From contig NZ_JADWYS010000001.1 in assembly GCF_015831345.1 (NCBI RefSeq), positions 3,128,618-3,192,617 of the forward strand: DNA of 64,000 nucleotides, in the 5' to 3' direction. The stretch is from Caenimonas aquaedulcis (lineage in GTDB: Bacteria; Pseudomonadota; Gammaproteobacteria; Burkholderiales; Burkholderiaceae_C). How positions within the stretch are numbered: the first letter of the stretch is position 1; each line of letters begins with the position of its first letter. The position numbers and the translations under genes are program-made. Shown here in pieces: positions 26,787 to 37,117 of the stretch. The notes beneath the pieces are model-generated. The model worked only from the letters and a program-made list of their open reading frames with translations. It was not told where the DNA came from and did not search any database.

Positions 26787-27994
26787 TGCTCTCACCGAAG
26801 TTCAAGGCCAACGGCCGCGCCTTCGCGCACATCGCGCAGTTCATCCCCGAGCTCACGGCGCTGCGGCGCGATCTGCACCAGCATCCCGAACTCGGCTTCG
26901 AGGAGGTCTATACCTCCGGCCGCGTGAAGGAGGCGCTCAGGCTGTGCGGCGTCGATGAAATCCACACGGGGATCGGCAAGACCGGCGTGGTGGGCGTCAT
27001 CAAGGGCCGCAGCACCGCAAGCGGCCGGATGGTGGGCCTGCGCGCGGACATGGATGCGCTCACCATGACCGAGCAGAACGACTTCACCTGGAAGTCGGCG
27101 ACGCAGGGAATGATGCACGGCTGCGGCCACGACGGACACGTCGCGATGCTGGTCGGCGCGGCGCGCTACCTCGCGGAAACACGCAATTTCGACGGCACCG
27201 CGGTGCTCGTGTTCCAGCCCGGCGAGGAAGGTTTCGCGGGTGCCAAGCAGATGATCGAAGACGGCCTCTTCGAACGCTTTCCCGTCGAGGCGATCTACGC
27301 GATGCACAACTGGCCCGCGATGAAGCCGGGCACGATCGGCATCAACGACGGCGCGATGATGGCCGCGGCCGACCGCGTGACGATCGAAGTCACCGGCAAG
27401 GGCGGCCACGGCGCGCATGCCTACCTCGCGGTCGATCCGGTGCTGGTCGCCGCGCACATCATCACGGCAGCGCAGAGCATCGTCTCGCGCAACGTGCGCC
27501 CGATCGACAGCGCGGTGGTGAGCCTGTGCGCCATCCAGGCCGGGGACCTGCACGCCATGAGCGTCATCCCCGGCAAGGCCACGATCGTGGGGACCATCCG
27601 GACCTTCAGCACCGAAGTGCAGGCCCTGGTCGAGAAGCGTCTCGCGGAACTCTGCAGCGCGGTGGCGCTGGGCTTCGGCGCGCAGGCCACGGTGCAGTTC
27701 GAGCACTCGTATCCGGCAACGATCAATTCCGCCCGCGAGGCGAACTTCGCGGCCGACGTCGCCGAGTCGCTCGTCGGCGCGGAGCACGTGGACCGAGAGC
27801 TCGAGCCGAGCATGGGCGCGGAAGATTTTTCCTTCATGCTCCAATCCAAGCCCGGCGCCTACCTGCGCCTGGGGCAGGGCGGCGAGAACTGCTTCCTGCA
27901 CAACGCGCGCTACGACTTCAACGACGACGTGCTGCCGCTCGGCTCCGCGTTGCACGCGAGCCTGGTCGAGCAGTCCATGCCTCTTTCAACCTGA
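26786..27994 (+). CDS. M20 family amidohydrolase/carboxypeptidase (hippurate-hydrolase type)
   Basis: A 402-residue cytoplasmic metalloenzyme of the M20D group, which includes hippurate hydrolase and N-acyl-amino-acid amidohydrolases. Metal-binding motifs are HGCGHDGHVAML (Cys113, His115), PGEEG (Glu147, Glu148), AMHNWP and a C-terminal CFLHN; the dimerisation domain has TGKGGHGAHAYLAVDP. AAGGA is 6 bases before the ATG. Its place between two subunits of a peptide transporter implies that it cleaves the imported N-acyl amino acid or dipeptide. Exact substrate unknown. Confidence 0.88.
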   Translation: MLSPKFKANGRAFAHIAQFIPELTALRRDLHQHPELGFEEVYTSGRVKEALRLCGVDEIHTGIGKTGVVGVIKGRSTASGRMVGLRADMDALTMTEQNDFTWKSATQGMMHGCGHDGHVAMLVGAARYLAETRNFDGTAVLVFQPGEEGFAGAKQMIEDGLFERFPVEAIYAMHNWPAMKPGTIGINDGAMMAAADRVTIEVTGKGGHGAHAYLAVDPVLVAAHIITAAQSIVSRNVRPIDSAVVSLCAIQAGDLHAMSVIPGKATIVGTIRTFSTEVQALVEKRLAELCSAVALGFGAQATVQFEHSYPATINSAREANFAADVAESLVGAEHVDRELEPSMGAEDFSFMLQSKPGAYLRLGQGGENCFLHNARYDFNDDVLPLGSALHASLVEQSMPLST

Positions 27995-28024
27995 CCCCCG
28001 AATTTTTCCCGAGGAGTATCCACA

Positions 28025-29605
28025 ATGAAGTTCCAGACCACGATCCTGTCCGCAGCGCTTGGCGCCGCGCTGGGCCTTGCCGCATTCGGCGCCGGCGCCG
28101 TCACCCTGAAAGTCGCCAACCAGGGCGATTCGCTCTCGCTCGACCCGCACTCGCTGCAGGAATCGCTGCAGCTGTCCGTCACGGGCAACGTGTACGAGCC
28201 GCTCGTCACGCGCGACAAGAACTTCAAGCTGGCGCCTGCGCTCGCGACGAGCTGGAAGCAGACGGCACCCACCGTGTGGCGCTTCGAACTGCGCAAGGGC
28301 GTGCAGTTCCACGACGGCACCCCCTTCACCGCCGACGACGTGATCTTCAGCTACGACCGCACGCGCGGCGAAGGCTCCGACCTGCAAAGCGCCGTCGGCC
28401 CGATCAAGGCCATCCGCAAGATCAACGACCACGTGGTCGAGATGGACACCTCGTCGCCGTTCCCGATCCTGCCGGACTTGATGACCAACTGGTACATCAT
28501 GAGCAAGAAGTGGTGCGAGACCAACCAGGCCGTGCGCCCGGTGGACCGCCGCAAGGGCATCGAGAACGCGGCCTCGTTCCGCGCCAACGGCACGGGCCCG
28601 TTCCGTGTGCGCGAGCGCCAGCCGAACGTGCGCACGACCTTCGTGCGCAACGGCAACTACTGGGGCAAGATCGACGGCAACGTCGACGAGGTCGTCTTCA
28701 ACGTCATCGGAAACGACGCGACGCGCGTGGCCGCGCTGATCTCCGGCGAGATCGACATCATGGAGCCGGTGCCCGTGCAGGACGTCGAGCGCCTCAAGAC
28801 CGCGTCCAACCTCAAGGTGCTGCAGGGCCCCGAGTTGCGCGTGATCTTCCTGGGCATGGACCAGAAACGCGACGAACTGCTCTTCTCCAACGTCAAGGGC
28901 AAGAACCCCTTCAAGGACAAGCGCGTGCGCCAGGCCTTCTACCAGGCGATCGACGTCGAAGGCATCAAGCGCACCGTCATGCGCGGCGCCTCGACCCCCA
29001 ACGCCGAAATGCTGCCGCCGCAGGTCAATGGCTTCGCACCCGACCTCGCCAAGCGCCTGCCCTTCGATCCGGAAGCCTCGAAGAAGCTGCTGGCCGAAGC
29101 CGGCTATCCGCAAGGCTTCGAAGTGACGATGAACTGCCCGAACGACCGCTACGTGAACGACGGCGCGATCTGCCAGGCCGTCGCCGCCAACCTTGCGCGC
29201 GTGGGCGTGAAGATCAACCTGCAGGTGGAAACCAAGGGCACGTACTTCCCGAAGATCCTTCGCCGCGACACGAGTTTCTACATGCTGGGCTGGACGTCCA
29301 CCACCGTGGACGCGCACAACGTGCTCTACCCCATCATGTCCTCGCCGGGTGAAGGCGGCCGCGGCCAGTTCAACCTGGGCGCCTACAGCAACCCGAAGGT
29401 CGACGAGCTCACGCTGAAGATCGCCTCCGAGACCGACCAGAAGAAGCGCAACGAGATGATCCACGAGGCGATCAAGATCCACCAGGACGACGTCGGCCAC
29501 ATCCCGCTGCACCAGCAGGCACTCAACTGGGCGATGAAGAAGAACGTGGATGTGGTGCAGATGCCCAACAACGACATGGTCTGGAAGTTCGTGACCGTCA
29601 AGTGA
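28025..29605 (+). CDS. peptide ABC transporter substrate-binding protein, DppA family
   Basis: A 526-residue periplasmic binding protein (SBP family 5) with a signal peptide cut near GAGA before VTLKVANQGD. The family motif region NVYEPLVTRDKNFKLAPALATSWK and FELRKGVQFHDGTPFTADDVIFSYDR are clear, as is KDKRVRQAFYQAID. It captures oligopeptides or similar ligands. GAGGAG lies about 8 bases before the ATG. It overlaps the next permease start by one base. Confidence 0.92.
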   Translation: MKFQTTILSAALGAALGLAAFGAGAVTLKVANQGDSLSLDPHSLQESLQLSVTGNVYEPLVTRDKNFKLAPALATSWKQTAPTVWRFELRKGVQFHDGTPFTADDVIFSYDRTRGEGSDLQSAVGPIKAIRKINDHVVEMDTSSPFPILPDLMTNWYIMSKKWCETNQAVRPVDRRKGIENAASFRANGTGPFRVRERQPNVRTTFVRNGNYWGKIDGNVDEVVFNVIGNDATRVAALISGEIDIMEPVPVQDVERLKTASNLKVLQGPELRVIFLGMDQKRDELLFSNVKGKNPFKDKRVRQAFYQAIDVEGIKRTVMRGASTPNAEMLPPQVNGFAPDLAKRLPFDPEASKKLLAEAGYPQGFEVTMNCPNDRYVNDGAICQAVAANLARVGVKINLQVETKGTYFPKILRRDTSFYMLGWTSTTVDAHNVLYPIMSSPGEGGRGQFNLGAYSNPKVDELTLKIASETDQKKRNEMIHEAIKIHQDDVGHIPLHQQALNWAMKKNVDVVQMPNNDMVWKFVTVK

Positions 29606-30531
29606 TGAGGTCCGGCACCTGGCTCCATCGGGCCTGGGACAGTGACGTCGGCTACAGCTTCCGCACCTCGCCCGTGGCGATGGCGGCAGCGTTCGTGGCC
29701 TTCGTCTGCGTGTTCTGTGCGGTGTTCGCCAACCTGGTGGCGCCGCACCATCCCTACGACCTCGCGACGCTGGAACTGAGCGACGCCTTCCTTCCGCCCT
29801 CCTGGGTGGAAGGCGGCAACGCGAAGTACTGGCTCGGCACCGACGACCAGGGCCGCGACATCCTGTCCGTGCTGATGTACGGCGCCCGCATCTCGCTGCT
29901 GGTCGGCGTCGCGTCGGTGATCCTCTCGATGCTGATCGGCGTCACGCTGGGCCTCGTCGCGGGCTTTGTCGGCGGCCGAACGGACGCCTTCATCATGCGC
30001 GTGTGCGACGTGATCCTGTCCTTCCCCGCCATCCTCGTCGCCCTGCTGATCGCCGGGGTGGGCCGCGCGCTCTTTCCCAACGCGAACGACTTCGTGGTGT
30101 TCGTGGTGCTCGTGCTGTCCATCTCGCTCGCCGGCGGCGGCGGGTGGGTGCAGTACGCGCGCACCGTGCGCGGCTCGACCATGGTCGAGCGCAATCGCGA
30201 GTACGTGCAGGCCGCGCGGGTGACGGGCGTGTCGTCGCTGCGCATCATGCGCAAGCACGTGCTGCCCAACATCCTCGGGCCCGTCATGGTGCTCGCGACG
30301 ATCCAGGTGGCCACGGCCATCATCACCGAGGCGACGCTGTCCTTCCTCGGTGTCGGCGCGCCGCCCAATTCGCCTTCGCTGGGCACGCTGATCCAGGTGG
30401 GCAACAAGTTCCTGTTTTCCGGCAACTGGTGGATCACCGTGTTCCCCGGCCTGATGCTGGTGGCGATCGCCCTGTCCGTCAACCTGCTGGGCGACTGGCT
30501 GCGCGACGCCTTGAACCCGAGATTGCGCTAG
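29605..30531 (+). CDS. peptide ABC transporter permease, DppC/OppC family
   Basis: A 308-residue inner-membrane permease. Segments LGTDDQGRDILSVLMYGARISLLVG and the ATPase loop REYVQAARVTGVSSLRIMRKHVLPN are diagnostic for DppC. The ATG shares its A with the preceding stop; a GTG one codon earlier is in frame. It should form the channel with the DppB-type subunit encoded 3 kb upstream, on the other side of the amidohydrolase and binding-protein genes. Confidence 0.92.
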   Translation: MRSGTWLHRAWDSDVGYSFRTSPVAMAAAFVAFVCVFCAVFANLVAPHHPYDLATLELSDAFLPPSWVEGGNAKYWLGTDDQGRDILSVLMYGARISLLVGVASVILSMLIGVTLGLVAGFVGGRTDAFIMRVCDVILSFPAILVALLIAGVGRALFPNANDFVVFVVLVLSISLAGGGGWVQYARTVRGSTMVERNREYVQAARVTGVSSLRIMRKHVLPNILGPVMVLATIQVATAIITEATLSFLGVGAPPNSPSLGTLIQVGNKFLFSGNWWITVFPGLMLVAIALSVNLLGDWLRDALNPRLR

Positions 30532-30535
30532 TCCG

Positions 30536-31509
30536 ATGTCGCTGCTCCAAGTCCAGAACCTCGTCGTCGAATTCCCGCATCGCAGCGGGACGCTACGCGC
30601 CATCGACGACATCAGCTTCGACATTGCGCCCGGGGAAATCCTGGGCGTGGTCGGCGAATCGGGCGCCGGCAAGTCGCTCACGGGCGCTTCCATCATCGGC
30701 CTGCTCGAGCCGCCCGGGCGCATCGCCTCCGGGCAGATCCTGCTCGAAGGCCAGCGCATCGACAATCTTCCGTACGAGAAGATGCGGCGCATCCGCGGCC
30801 GCCAGATCGGCGCGATCTTCCAGGACCCGCTGACCTCGCTCAACCCGCTCTACACGGTCGGCCGCCAACTCATGGAGACCATCCGAACGCATTTGCCGGT
30901 GGACGAGAAGGAGGCGCGGCGCCGCGCCATCGGCCTGCTCGAAGACACCGGCATCCCGGCGGCCGCGCAGCGCATCGACCACTACCCGCACCAGTTCTCG
31001 GGCGGGATGCGCCAGCGCGTGGTCATCGCATTGGCGCTCGCCGCCGAACCCAAGCTGATCGTCGCGGACGAGCCCACCACGGCGCTGGACGTGTCGATCC
31101 AGGCGCAGATCATCCAGCTGCTCAAGCGCGTATGCCGCGACCGCGGCGCCGCCGTCATGCTGATCACGCACGACATGGGCGTGATCGCCGAGACCTGCGA
31201 CCGCGTGGCCGTGATGTACGCCGGCCGCATCGCGGAGATCGGCCCGGTGCACGAGGTGATCAACAAGCCTGCGCATCCCTACACGGCGGGCCTGATGGCC
31301 GCCATCCCGGACATCACCGTCGAGCGCGAGCGCCTGCACCAGATCGACGGCGCGATGCCGCGCCTGAACGCCATCCCCACAGGCTGCGCCTACAACCCGC
31401 GCTGCCCGCGCGTGTTCGACCGCTGCCTGCGCGAGCGCCCCGACTTGCTCGACGCCGGCGCCACGCGCGCCGCCTGCTGGCTGCACGACACGAAAGCCGG
31501 GGTGCCCGC

Positions 31510-31513
<4 letters not shown>
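30536..31513 (+). CDS. peptide ABC transporter ATPase, DppD family
   Basis: A 325-residue ATPase with Walker A GESGAGKS, signature FSGGMRQRV, Walker B LIVADEPTTALD and the His switch in LITHDMG. The C-terminal oligopeptide-transporter domain has the cysteine-rich CAYNPRCPRVFDRC that can bind an iron-sulfur cluster in DppD-type ATPases. It starts 4 bases after the permease and overlaps the next gene as GTGA. Confidence 0.93.
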
Positions 31514-32505
<992 letters not shown>

Positions 32506-32533
32506 GCCCGGCCGCGGCGGCATTCGTGAGACG

Positions 32534-33259
32534 ATGCGCGGCATGACCGTCGGTGTCATTCTTCTCCTCGAGGACGATCCCGCCATCGCGTCTTCCGTGA
32601 GCTTCGCGCTGGAGCGCGAAGGCTATGGTGTCGTCCACGCCATGCTCGTGCAGGACGCGACGCGCCTGCTGCACCAAAAACCCTTCGACCTCGCGATCCT
32701 CGACGTGGGCCTGCCGGACGGCAACGGCCTGGACGTATGCCGCGCTCTGCGGAGTGACAGCGATGCGTCGCTGGCCCGCCTGCCCGTCGTCGTGCTGACC
32801 GCGCGCAACGAGGAGCTCGATCGCGTGCTGGGACTGGAGCTCGGCGCCGACGACTACATCGCCAAGCCCTTCAGCCCGCGCGAGCTGGTAGCCCGTGTGC
32901 GCGCGCTGCTTCGCCGCGCCGCACTGGGTCCCCGGTCGAACGACAATCCCGCTCCCACGGCGGCGATGTTTGAGATCGACGAACCGGGCCAGCGCGTGCG
33001 CTACGCAGGGCATACCCTGGTGCTCACGCGCCTCGAATATCGCCTGCTGCGGGCGCTCGTGTCCTCCCCCTCGCGCATCCACAGCCGGGCGTCGCTGCTC
33101 GACGCCGCCTGGAGCGGCTCCACCGAGGCCGGGGACCGCACGGTGGACACGCACATCAAGACGCTGCGCGCCAAGCTGCGCGAGAAGACACCGCACTTCG
33201 ACCCGATCGTCACCCACCGTGGCCTGGGTTACGCCCTGAACACCGAACCGCCCCGCTGA
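32534..33259 (+). CDS. creB: two-component response regulator CreB
   Basis: A 241-residue OmpR-family regulator: receiver domain with phosphoacceptor Asp57 (LAILDVGLPDG) and Lys in YIAKPFSP, followed by a winged-helix DNA-binding domain (LTRLEYRLLRALVSSPSRIHSR, DRTVDTHIKTLRAKL, THRGLGYAL). The order creB-creC-creD and the cre tag before creD identify it. CreB is linked to central carbon metabolism and, in some species, beta-lactam response. A second ATG three codons in (32543) could be the real start. Confidence 0.88.
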   Translation: MRGMTVGVILLLEDDPAIASSVSFALEREGYGVVHAMLVQDATRLLHQKPFDLAILDVGLPDGNGLDVCRALRSDSDASLARLPVVVLTARNEELDRVLGLELGADDYIAKPFSPRELVARVRALLRRAALGPRSNDNPAPTAAMFEIDEPGQRVRYAGHTLVLTRLEYRLLRALVSSPSRIHSRASLLDAAWSGSTEAGDRTVDTHIKTLRAKLREKTPHFDPIVTHRGLGYALNTEPPR

Positions 33260-33262
33260 ACC

Positions 33263-34699
33263 ATGCGCCTGGGCCTGCGCCTTTTCTTCGCGTTCTTCCT
33301 GATCGCTGGTATCGCGGCTTTCTTCGTCATGCGCGTCTTCGTCGGCGAGGTGAAGCCCAGCGTGCGCGAGGCGGTGGAGGATATCCTGATCGACAGCGCG
33401 AATCTCCTGGCCGAACAGGCCACGCAAGACCTGCGTGCCATGCCCCCGGGAGGAACGCTGGAAGGCACCCGCTTCGCGCAGAGTGTCACCGACTACGCGC
33501 ATCGGCCGATCGACGCGAAGATATGGGGCCTGCGCAAGCAGGCGCTGGACTTCCGCGTGTACGTCACGGACGACAAGGGGCGTGTCGTGTTCGATTCGGC
33601 TGTGCCCTCGGCCGTGGGCTCCGACTATTCGCAATGGCGTGACGTCGCGTTGACCTTGCGCGGCACCTATGGGGCGCGTGCGACGCGCGAGGTCTACTCT
33701 GACGACCGGACGTCCGTCATGTACGTGGCCGCTCCGGTGACGGATGGGGGGCGCGTCATCGGCTCGCTCACGGTTGCAAAGCCGCAATCGGCCGTCGCGC
33801 AGTTCGTCGCGCGGGCGGAGCGCAAGATATTCGTGTCGGGCATCTGGCTGCTCGGGCTGTCGCTGGCCATCGGCGTCGCGGTGACGGGGTGGATGGTCGT
33901 GTCCGTTCGCAAGTTGCGCCGGTATGCGCAGGCCGCCGGCGCGGGAGAGCGGCAGCCGGTGCCTGCGCTGCCCGGCGAACTGGGCGACCTGGCCGTCGCG
34001 ATGGGCGTGATGCGGGAGCGGCTCGCGGGCCAGCGCGACGTCGAGGAGGCGATGCGTGCCATGACGCATGAGCTCAAGAGCCCCTTGGCGGCCATCGGCG
34101 CCGCGGCCGAGTTGTTGCGCGACGAGTTGCCCGCGGCCGACCGGGAGCGCTTCTCGGGCCAGATCGAAGGGCAGGTCGACAGGTTGCGGGCCATGGTCGA
34201 GCGCCTCCTGGAGTTGTCCAAGCTGGAGAGCCTGCAGATGCCCGAGCATCCGCGTGAACTGGTTTTGCTCGACTTGGCGCAAGCCGAGCTCGGGGCGCTG
34301 GCCAGCGTGATGGCGCAGCGGGCGATCGCGGTCCACTGGCGCGAAGAGGCGGCGGCCCTGGTCCGGGGCGACGCGGAACGCATCTCGCTGGCCATCTCCA
34401 ACCTGCTGTCCAACGCGGTCGCATTCGCGCCCGACGGCTCCACCCTGGAACTGGGCGTTCGGCAGCAGGGCGCCACGGTCGAATTCAGTGTTCGCGATGA
34501 AGGACCCGGCGTGCCCGGCTACGCGCTTGCGCAGCTGGGGCAGCGTTTTTTTTCGTTGCCGCGGCCACGCGACGGCGTCAAGGGCAGCGGGATGGGCCTG
34601 GCCATCGCGCGGCAGGTCGCAGCCCTGCACGGCGGCAGCGTGCGGTTCGCGTCACCGGGCGCCGGCTTCGAGGCACGGCTCCTCCTGCCGGCAGCCTGA
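33263..34699 (+). CDS. creC: sensor histidine kinase CreC
   Basis: A 478-residue membrane kinase. It has one helix at about 5-27, a periplasmic sensor domain to about residue 187, a second helix (about 190-213), a HAMP-like linker, the phosphoacceptor His269 in MTHELKSPLAAIG, and an ATPase domain with NLLSNAVAFAP, DEGPGVPGY and GSGMGLAIARQV. Partner of CreB, encoded 3 bases upstream. Length and domain order match CreC. Confidence 0.9.
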   Translation: MRLGLRLFFAFFLIAGIAAFFVMRVFVGEVKPSVREAVEDILIDSANLLAEQATQDLRAMPPGGTLEGTRFAQSVTDYAHRPIDAKIWGLRKQALDFRVYVTDDKGRVVFDSAVPSAVGSDYSQWRDVALTLRGTYGARATREVYSDDRTSVMYVAAPVTDGGRVIGSLTVAKPQSAVAQFVARAERKIFVSGIWLLGLSLAIGVAVTGWMVVSVRKLRRYAQAAGAGERQPVPALPGELGDLAVAMGVMRERLAGQRDVEEAMRAMTHELKSPLAAIGAAAELLRDELPAADRERFSGQIEGQVDRLRAMVERLLELSKLESLQMPEHPRELVLLDLAQAELGALASVMAQRAIAVHWREEAAALVRGDAERISLAISNLLSNAVAFAPDGSTLELGVRQQGATVEFSVRDEGPGVPGYALAQLGQRFFSLPRPRDGVKGSGMGLAIARQVAALHGGSVRFASPGAGFEARLLLPAA

Positions 34700-34705
34700 G
34701 CGGGC

Positions 34706-34721
34706 TTCACACAGACTTCAC
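34706..34721 (+). promoter_or_regulatory. cre tag: TTCAC-N6-TTCAC, CreB binding site
   Basis: TTCAC at 34706-34710 and again at 34717-34721, separated by exactly six bases. This is the direct-repeat cre/blr tag bound by CreB-type regulators in enterobacteria and Aeromonas. It stands 62 bases upstream of creD, between creC and creD, the same position as in E. coli. Confidence 0.85.
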
Positions 34722-34783
34722 CGACTTCATCGTTTCCGCACGGTCCTTTTGCACCATCGCGTGCATCAACAAAGGAGCGTGAA

Positions 34784-36202
34784 TTGAAATATCCATTGGT
34801 TTCCAAGGTGTTCGCCATCGGCATGGTCGCGGCCATCCTCGGGCTGGTCATGCTGCGCATCGACGGCCTTGTGGGCGAGCGGCGCATGCGCCAGCAGCAA
34901 GCGATGCAGGGCGTGGAGCAATCCTTGTCCGGCCCGCAAATGCTGATGGGGCCCATCCTGCACCGGGCCTGCGTGGAACAGTGGGAGACCGCCGTGGGCG
35001 AGGGCAAGGAACGCACCGTCGCGAACAACAGGCGCCCATTCACGCTGATGGCTGTTCCGCGTACCTTGCAGGTGCAGAGCGAAGCGAAGTCGGACGTGCG
35101 CCACCGCGGCCTGTTCAAGGTCAACACCTACGCGGGGCCGATGACGCTGGAGGCCCGCTGGGACGACTTCAGCGCCCTGCAGCCCGTGCGTGAACATCCC
35201 GGCTCCCGCCTGGAGTGCGGCCCCGCGCTGGCGATGCTGTCCGTGAGCGATGTGCGCGGCCTGCGCAGCGCCCGCGCGCAGGTCGCCGGAGTGCCCACGC
35301 CGGTGCGTCCCGGCACGGGCCTGCCGCGCTACGCGCGCGGTGTACATGCCGAAGTGCCTGCGGCACGCATCGCAGAGACCGCGGAGCCGCTTACCGCGCG
35401 CTTCGCATTGGACCTCGCCGGCACTTCGAGCCTGTCGCTCGTGCCCGCCGCCAGCCAGACCGACTGGTCCGTCAAATCCGATTGGCCGCATCCTTCCTTC
35501 GGGGGTCGATTCCTGCCCGCGCGGCGAGAGGTCGCCGCTTCCGGTTTCTCGGCGCACTGGACGGTGAGCGAGCTGGCCAGTACGGCCGCGGCCGCCGTGC
35601 AGCGCGATGGCGAACTGTGCGAGCCCCGGCTCGCAGCATCGACGGAAGATGACGAGGCGAACAGCGGCGCTCCCAACGCGAAGTGCCTGGAAACGTTGCG
35701 CGTCTCCTTCATCGACCCCGTCAATCCCTACGTGCTGACGGACCGGGCGACCAAGTACGCGCTGCTGTTCATCGCGCTCACATTCACCTGCGTGGCACTC
35801 GCGGAAATCCTGGGCCGCAAGCGCGTCCACCCGGTGCAATACACCCTCGTGGGCATGGCGCTCGCACTGTTCTACCTGATGCTCCTCAGCCTCTCCGAGC
35901 ACGTGGCGTTCGGTCTGGCGTACTTCGCGGCCAGCGCCGGTTGCGTGCTGCTGCTCGGGTTCTATGCCGGGCACATGCTGAAAAGCCGTTGGGCCGGAGC
36001 CGCGTTCGGCACGGGCGTCGGGGCGCTGTATGGTTTCCTGTGGGTGCTGCTGTCGCTTGAGCAGGCCGCATTGATGGTCGGGTCGCTCCTGCTGTTCGGC
36101 GTGCTGGCCGCAGTGATGGTGCTCACACGCCGGGTGGACTGGTATGCGCTGGTCGAGGGGTGGCGGGCAGAGCAGCCCAGGCCAGCCGCTGTTCAGGCGT
36201 AA
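34784..36202 (+). CDS. creD: inner-membrane protein CreD
   Basis: A 472-residue inner-membrane protein: one N-terminal helix (about 8-30), a large periplasmic domain (about 35-315), and six closely spaced C-terminal helices. The start region VSKVFAIGMVAAILGLVML and FIDPVNPYVLTDRATKYALLFIALTF are typical of CreD, the main output of the CreBC system, linked to envelope integrity. The start is TTG, strongly supported by AAAGGAG six bases upstream. Its 3' end overlaps hexR tail to tail by 10 bases. Confidence 0.9.
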   Translation: MKYPLVSKVFAIGMVAAILGLVMLRIDGLVGERRMRQQQAMQGVEQSLSGPQMLMGPILHRACVEQWETAVGEGKERTVANNRRPFTLMAVPRTLQVQSEAKSDVRHRGLFKVNTYAGPMTLEARWDDFSALQPVREHPGSRLECGPALAMLSVSDVRGLRSARAQVAGVPTPVRPGTGLPRYARGVHAEVPAARIAETAEPLTARFALDLAGTSSLSLVPAASQTDWSVKSDWPHPSFGGRFLPARREVAASGFSAHWTVSELASTAAAAVQRDGELCEPRLAASTEDDEANSGAPNAKCLETLRVSFIDPVNPYVLTDRATKYALLFIALTFTCVALAEILGRKRVHPVQYTLVGMALALFYLMLLSLSEHVAFGLAYFAASAGCVLLLGFYAGHMLKSRWAGAAFGTGVGALYGFLWVLLSLEQAALMVGSLLLFGVLAAVMVLTRRVDWYALVEGWRAEQPRPAAVQA

Positions 36203-37038
36203 CGCTTGTTGCGCAGGTTGTTCTTCATCTCGCGCAGCAGCGGCTGCAGCTTCGGCCCGATGCGAAGGGCGACCGCCGTCGCCAGCACGTCGATGATCAT
36301 CAGGTGCAGCAGGCGCGAGACCATCGGGCTGTAGCGGTCGTAGCCTTCGGGATGGTCCGCCGCCAGGTGGATCTGCCCCGCGGAGGCGAGCGGCGATCCG
36401 GTCGCCGTCATCACGATCGTGGTCACGCCGTTCTTGCGCGCGATGTCGCAGGCGTCCATGAGGTCGCGCGTGCGCCCCGAGTTGGAGATCACCACGAGAC
36501 AATCGCCGGGACCCATCATCGAGGCGCTCATCACCTGCATGTGGCCGTCGCTGTAGGCGATGGTGTTCACGCCCAGGCGGAAGAACTTGTGCTGCGCGTC
36601 CTGCGCGACGATGCCCGAGTTGCCCGCGCCATAGAACTCGATGCGCCGGCCGGTCTTGTGCGTCGCGGCGAGGGCCTCGACCGCCTTCTCGATCGCGAAG
36701 GTGGACGCGTCGTTGCGGTACTTGAGGAACGCGGCGACCGTGTTGTCGATCACCTTGACGAGCACGTCGCTGGTCTTGTCGTCGACGTCCACGCTGCGGT
36801 GGATGAAGGGCACGCCTTCGCTGACGCTTCCCGCGAGCTTGAGCTTGAAGTCCGACAGGCCGTCGTAGCCCATGCTGCGGCAAAAGCGCACGACAGTCGG
36901 TTTGCTCACGTGCGCGCGCTCGGCGAGCTCGCTCACGGGCAGGTTGGCGAAGGAGCGCGGGTCTCCCAGCACGAGGCGTCCCACGCGCTGCTCGGCAGGT
37001 GCGAGCGAGGGCAGGGAGGCCTTGATGCGGTCTAGCAC
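36193..37038 (-). CDS. hexR: RpiR-family regulator HexR
   Basis: A 281-residue regulator of central carbon metabolism. It has an N-terminal RpiR helix-turn-helix (VSELAERAHVSKPTVVRFCRSMGY, about 39-62) and a C-terminal SIS sugar-phosphate domain (EFYGAGNSGIVAQDAQHKF, VVISNSGRTRDL). In proteobacteria HexR is released from DNA by 2-keto-3-deoxy-6-phosphogluconate. The GTG at 37038 is chosen because GGAG lies 5 bases upstream and HexR proteins begin at this point (LDRIKASLPSLAPAEQRV). The frame is open to an ATG at 37146, but that would overlap zwf. It follows zwf, its classic target. Confidence 0.88.
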   Translation of the reverse strand: MLDRIKASLPSLAPAEQRVGRLVLGDPRSFANLPVSELAERAHVSKPTVVRFCRSMGYDGLSDFKLKLAGSVSEGVPFIHRSVDVDDKTSDVLVKVIDNTVAAFLKYRNDASTFAIEKAVEALAATHKTGRRIEFYGAGNSGIVAQDAQHKFFRLGVNTIAYSDGHMQVMSASMMGPGDCLVVISNSGRTRDLMDACDIARKNGVTTIVMTATGSPLASAGQIHLAADHPEGYDRYSPMVSRLLHLMIIDVLATAVALRIGPKLQPLLREMKNNLRNKRYA

Positions 37039-37117
37039 GCGAGCTCCGCCGGGCCGCCCCAAGGAGCGAGGGCCCGCTTGGGGGGCGGCGCATGACACGA
37101 AGTGCAAAGCGTGGGGG

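Noticed and set aside
34706..34730. A third TTCA repeat after the cre tag as part of the CreB site
   Set aside because: The spacing is four rather than six bases and the last base is T, so it does not fit the tag.
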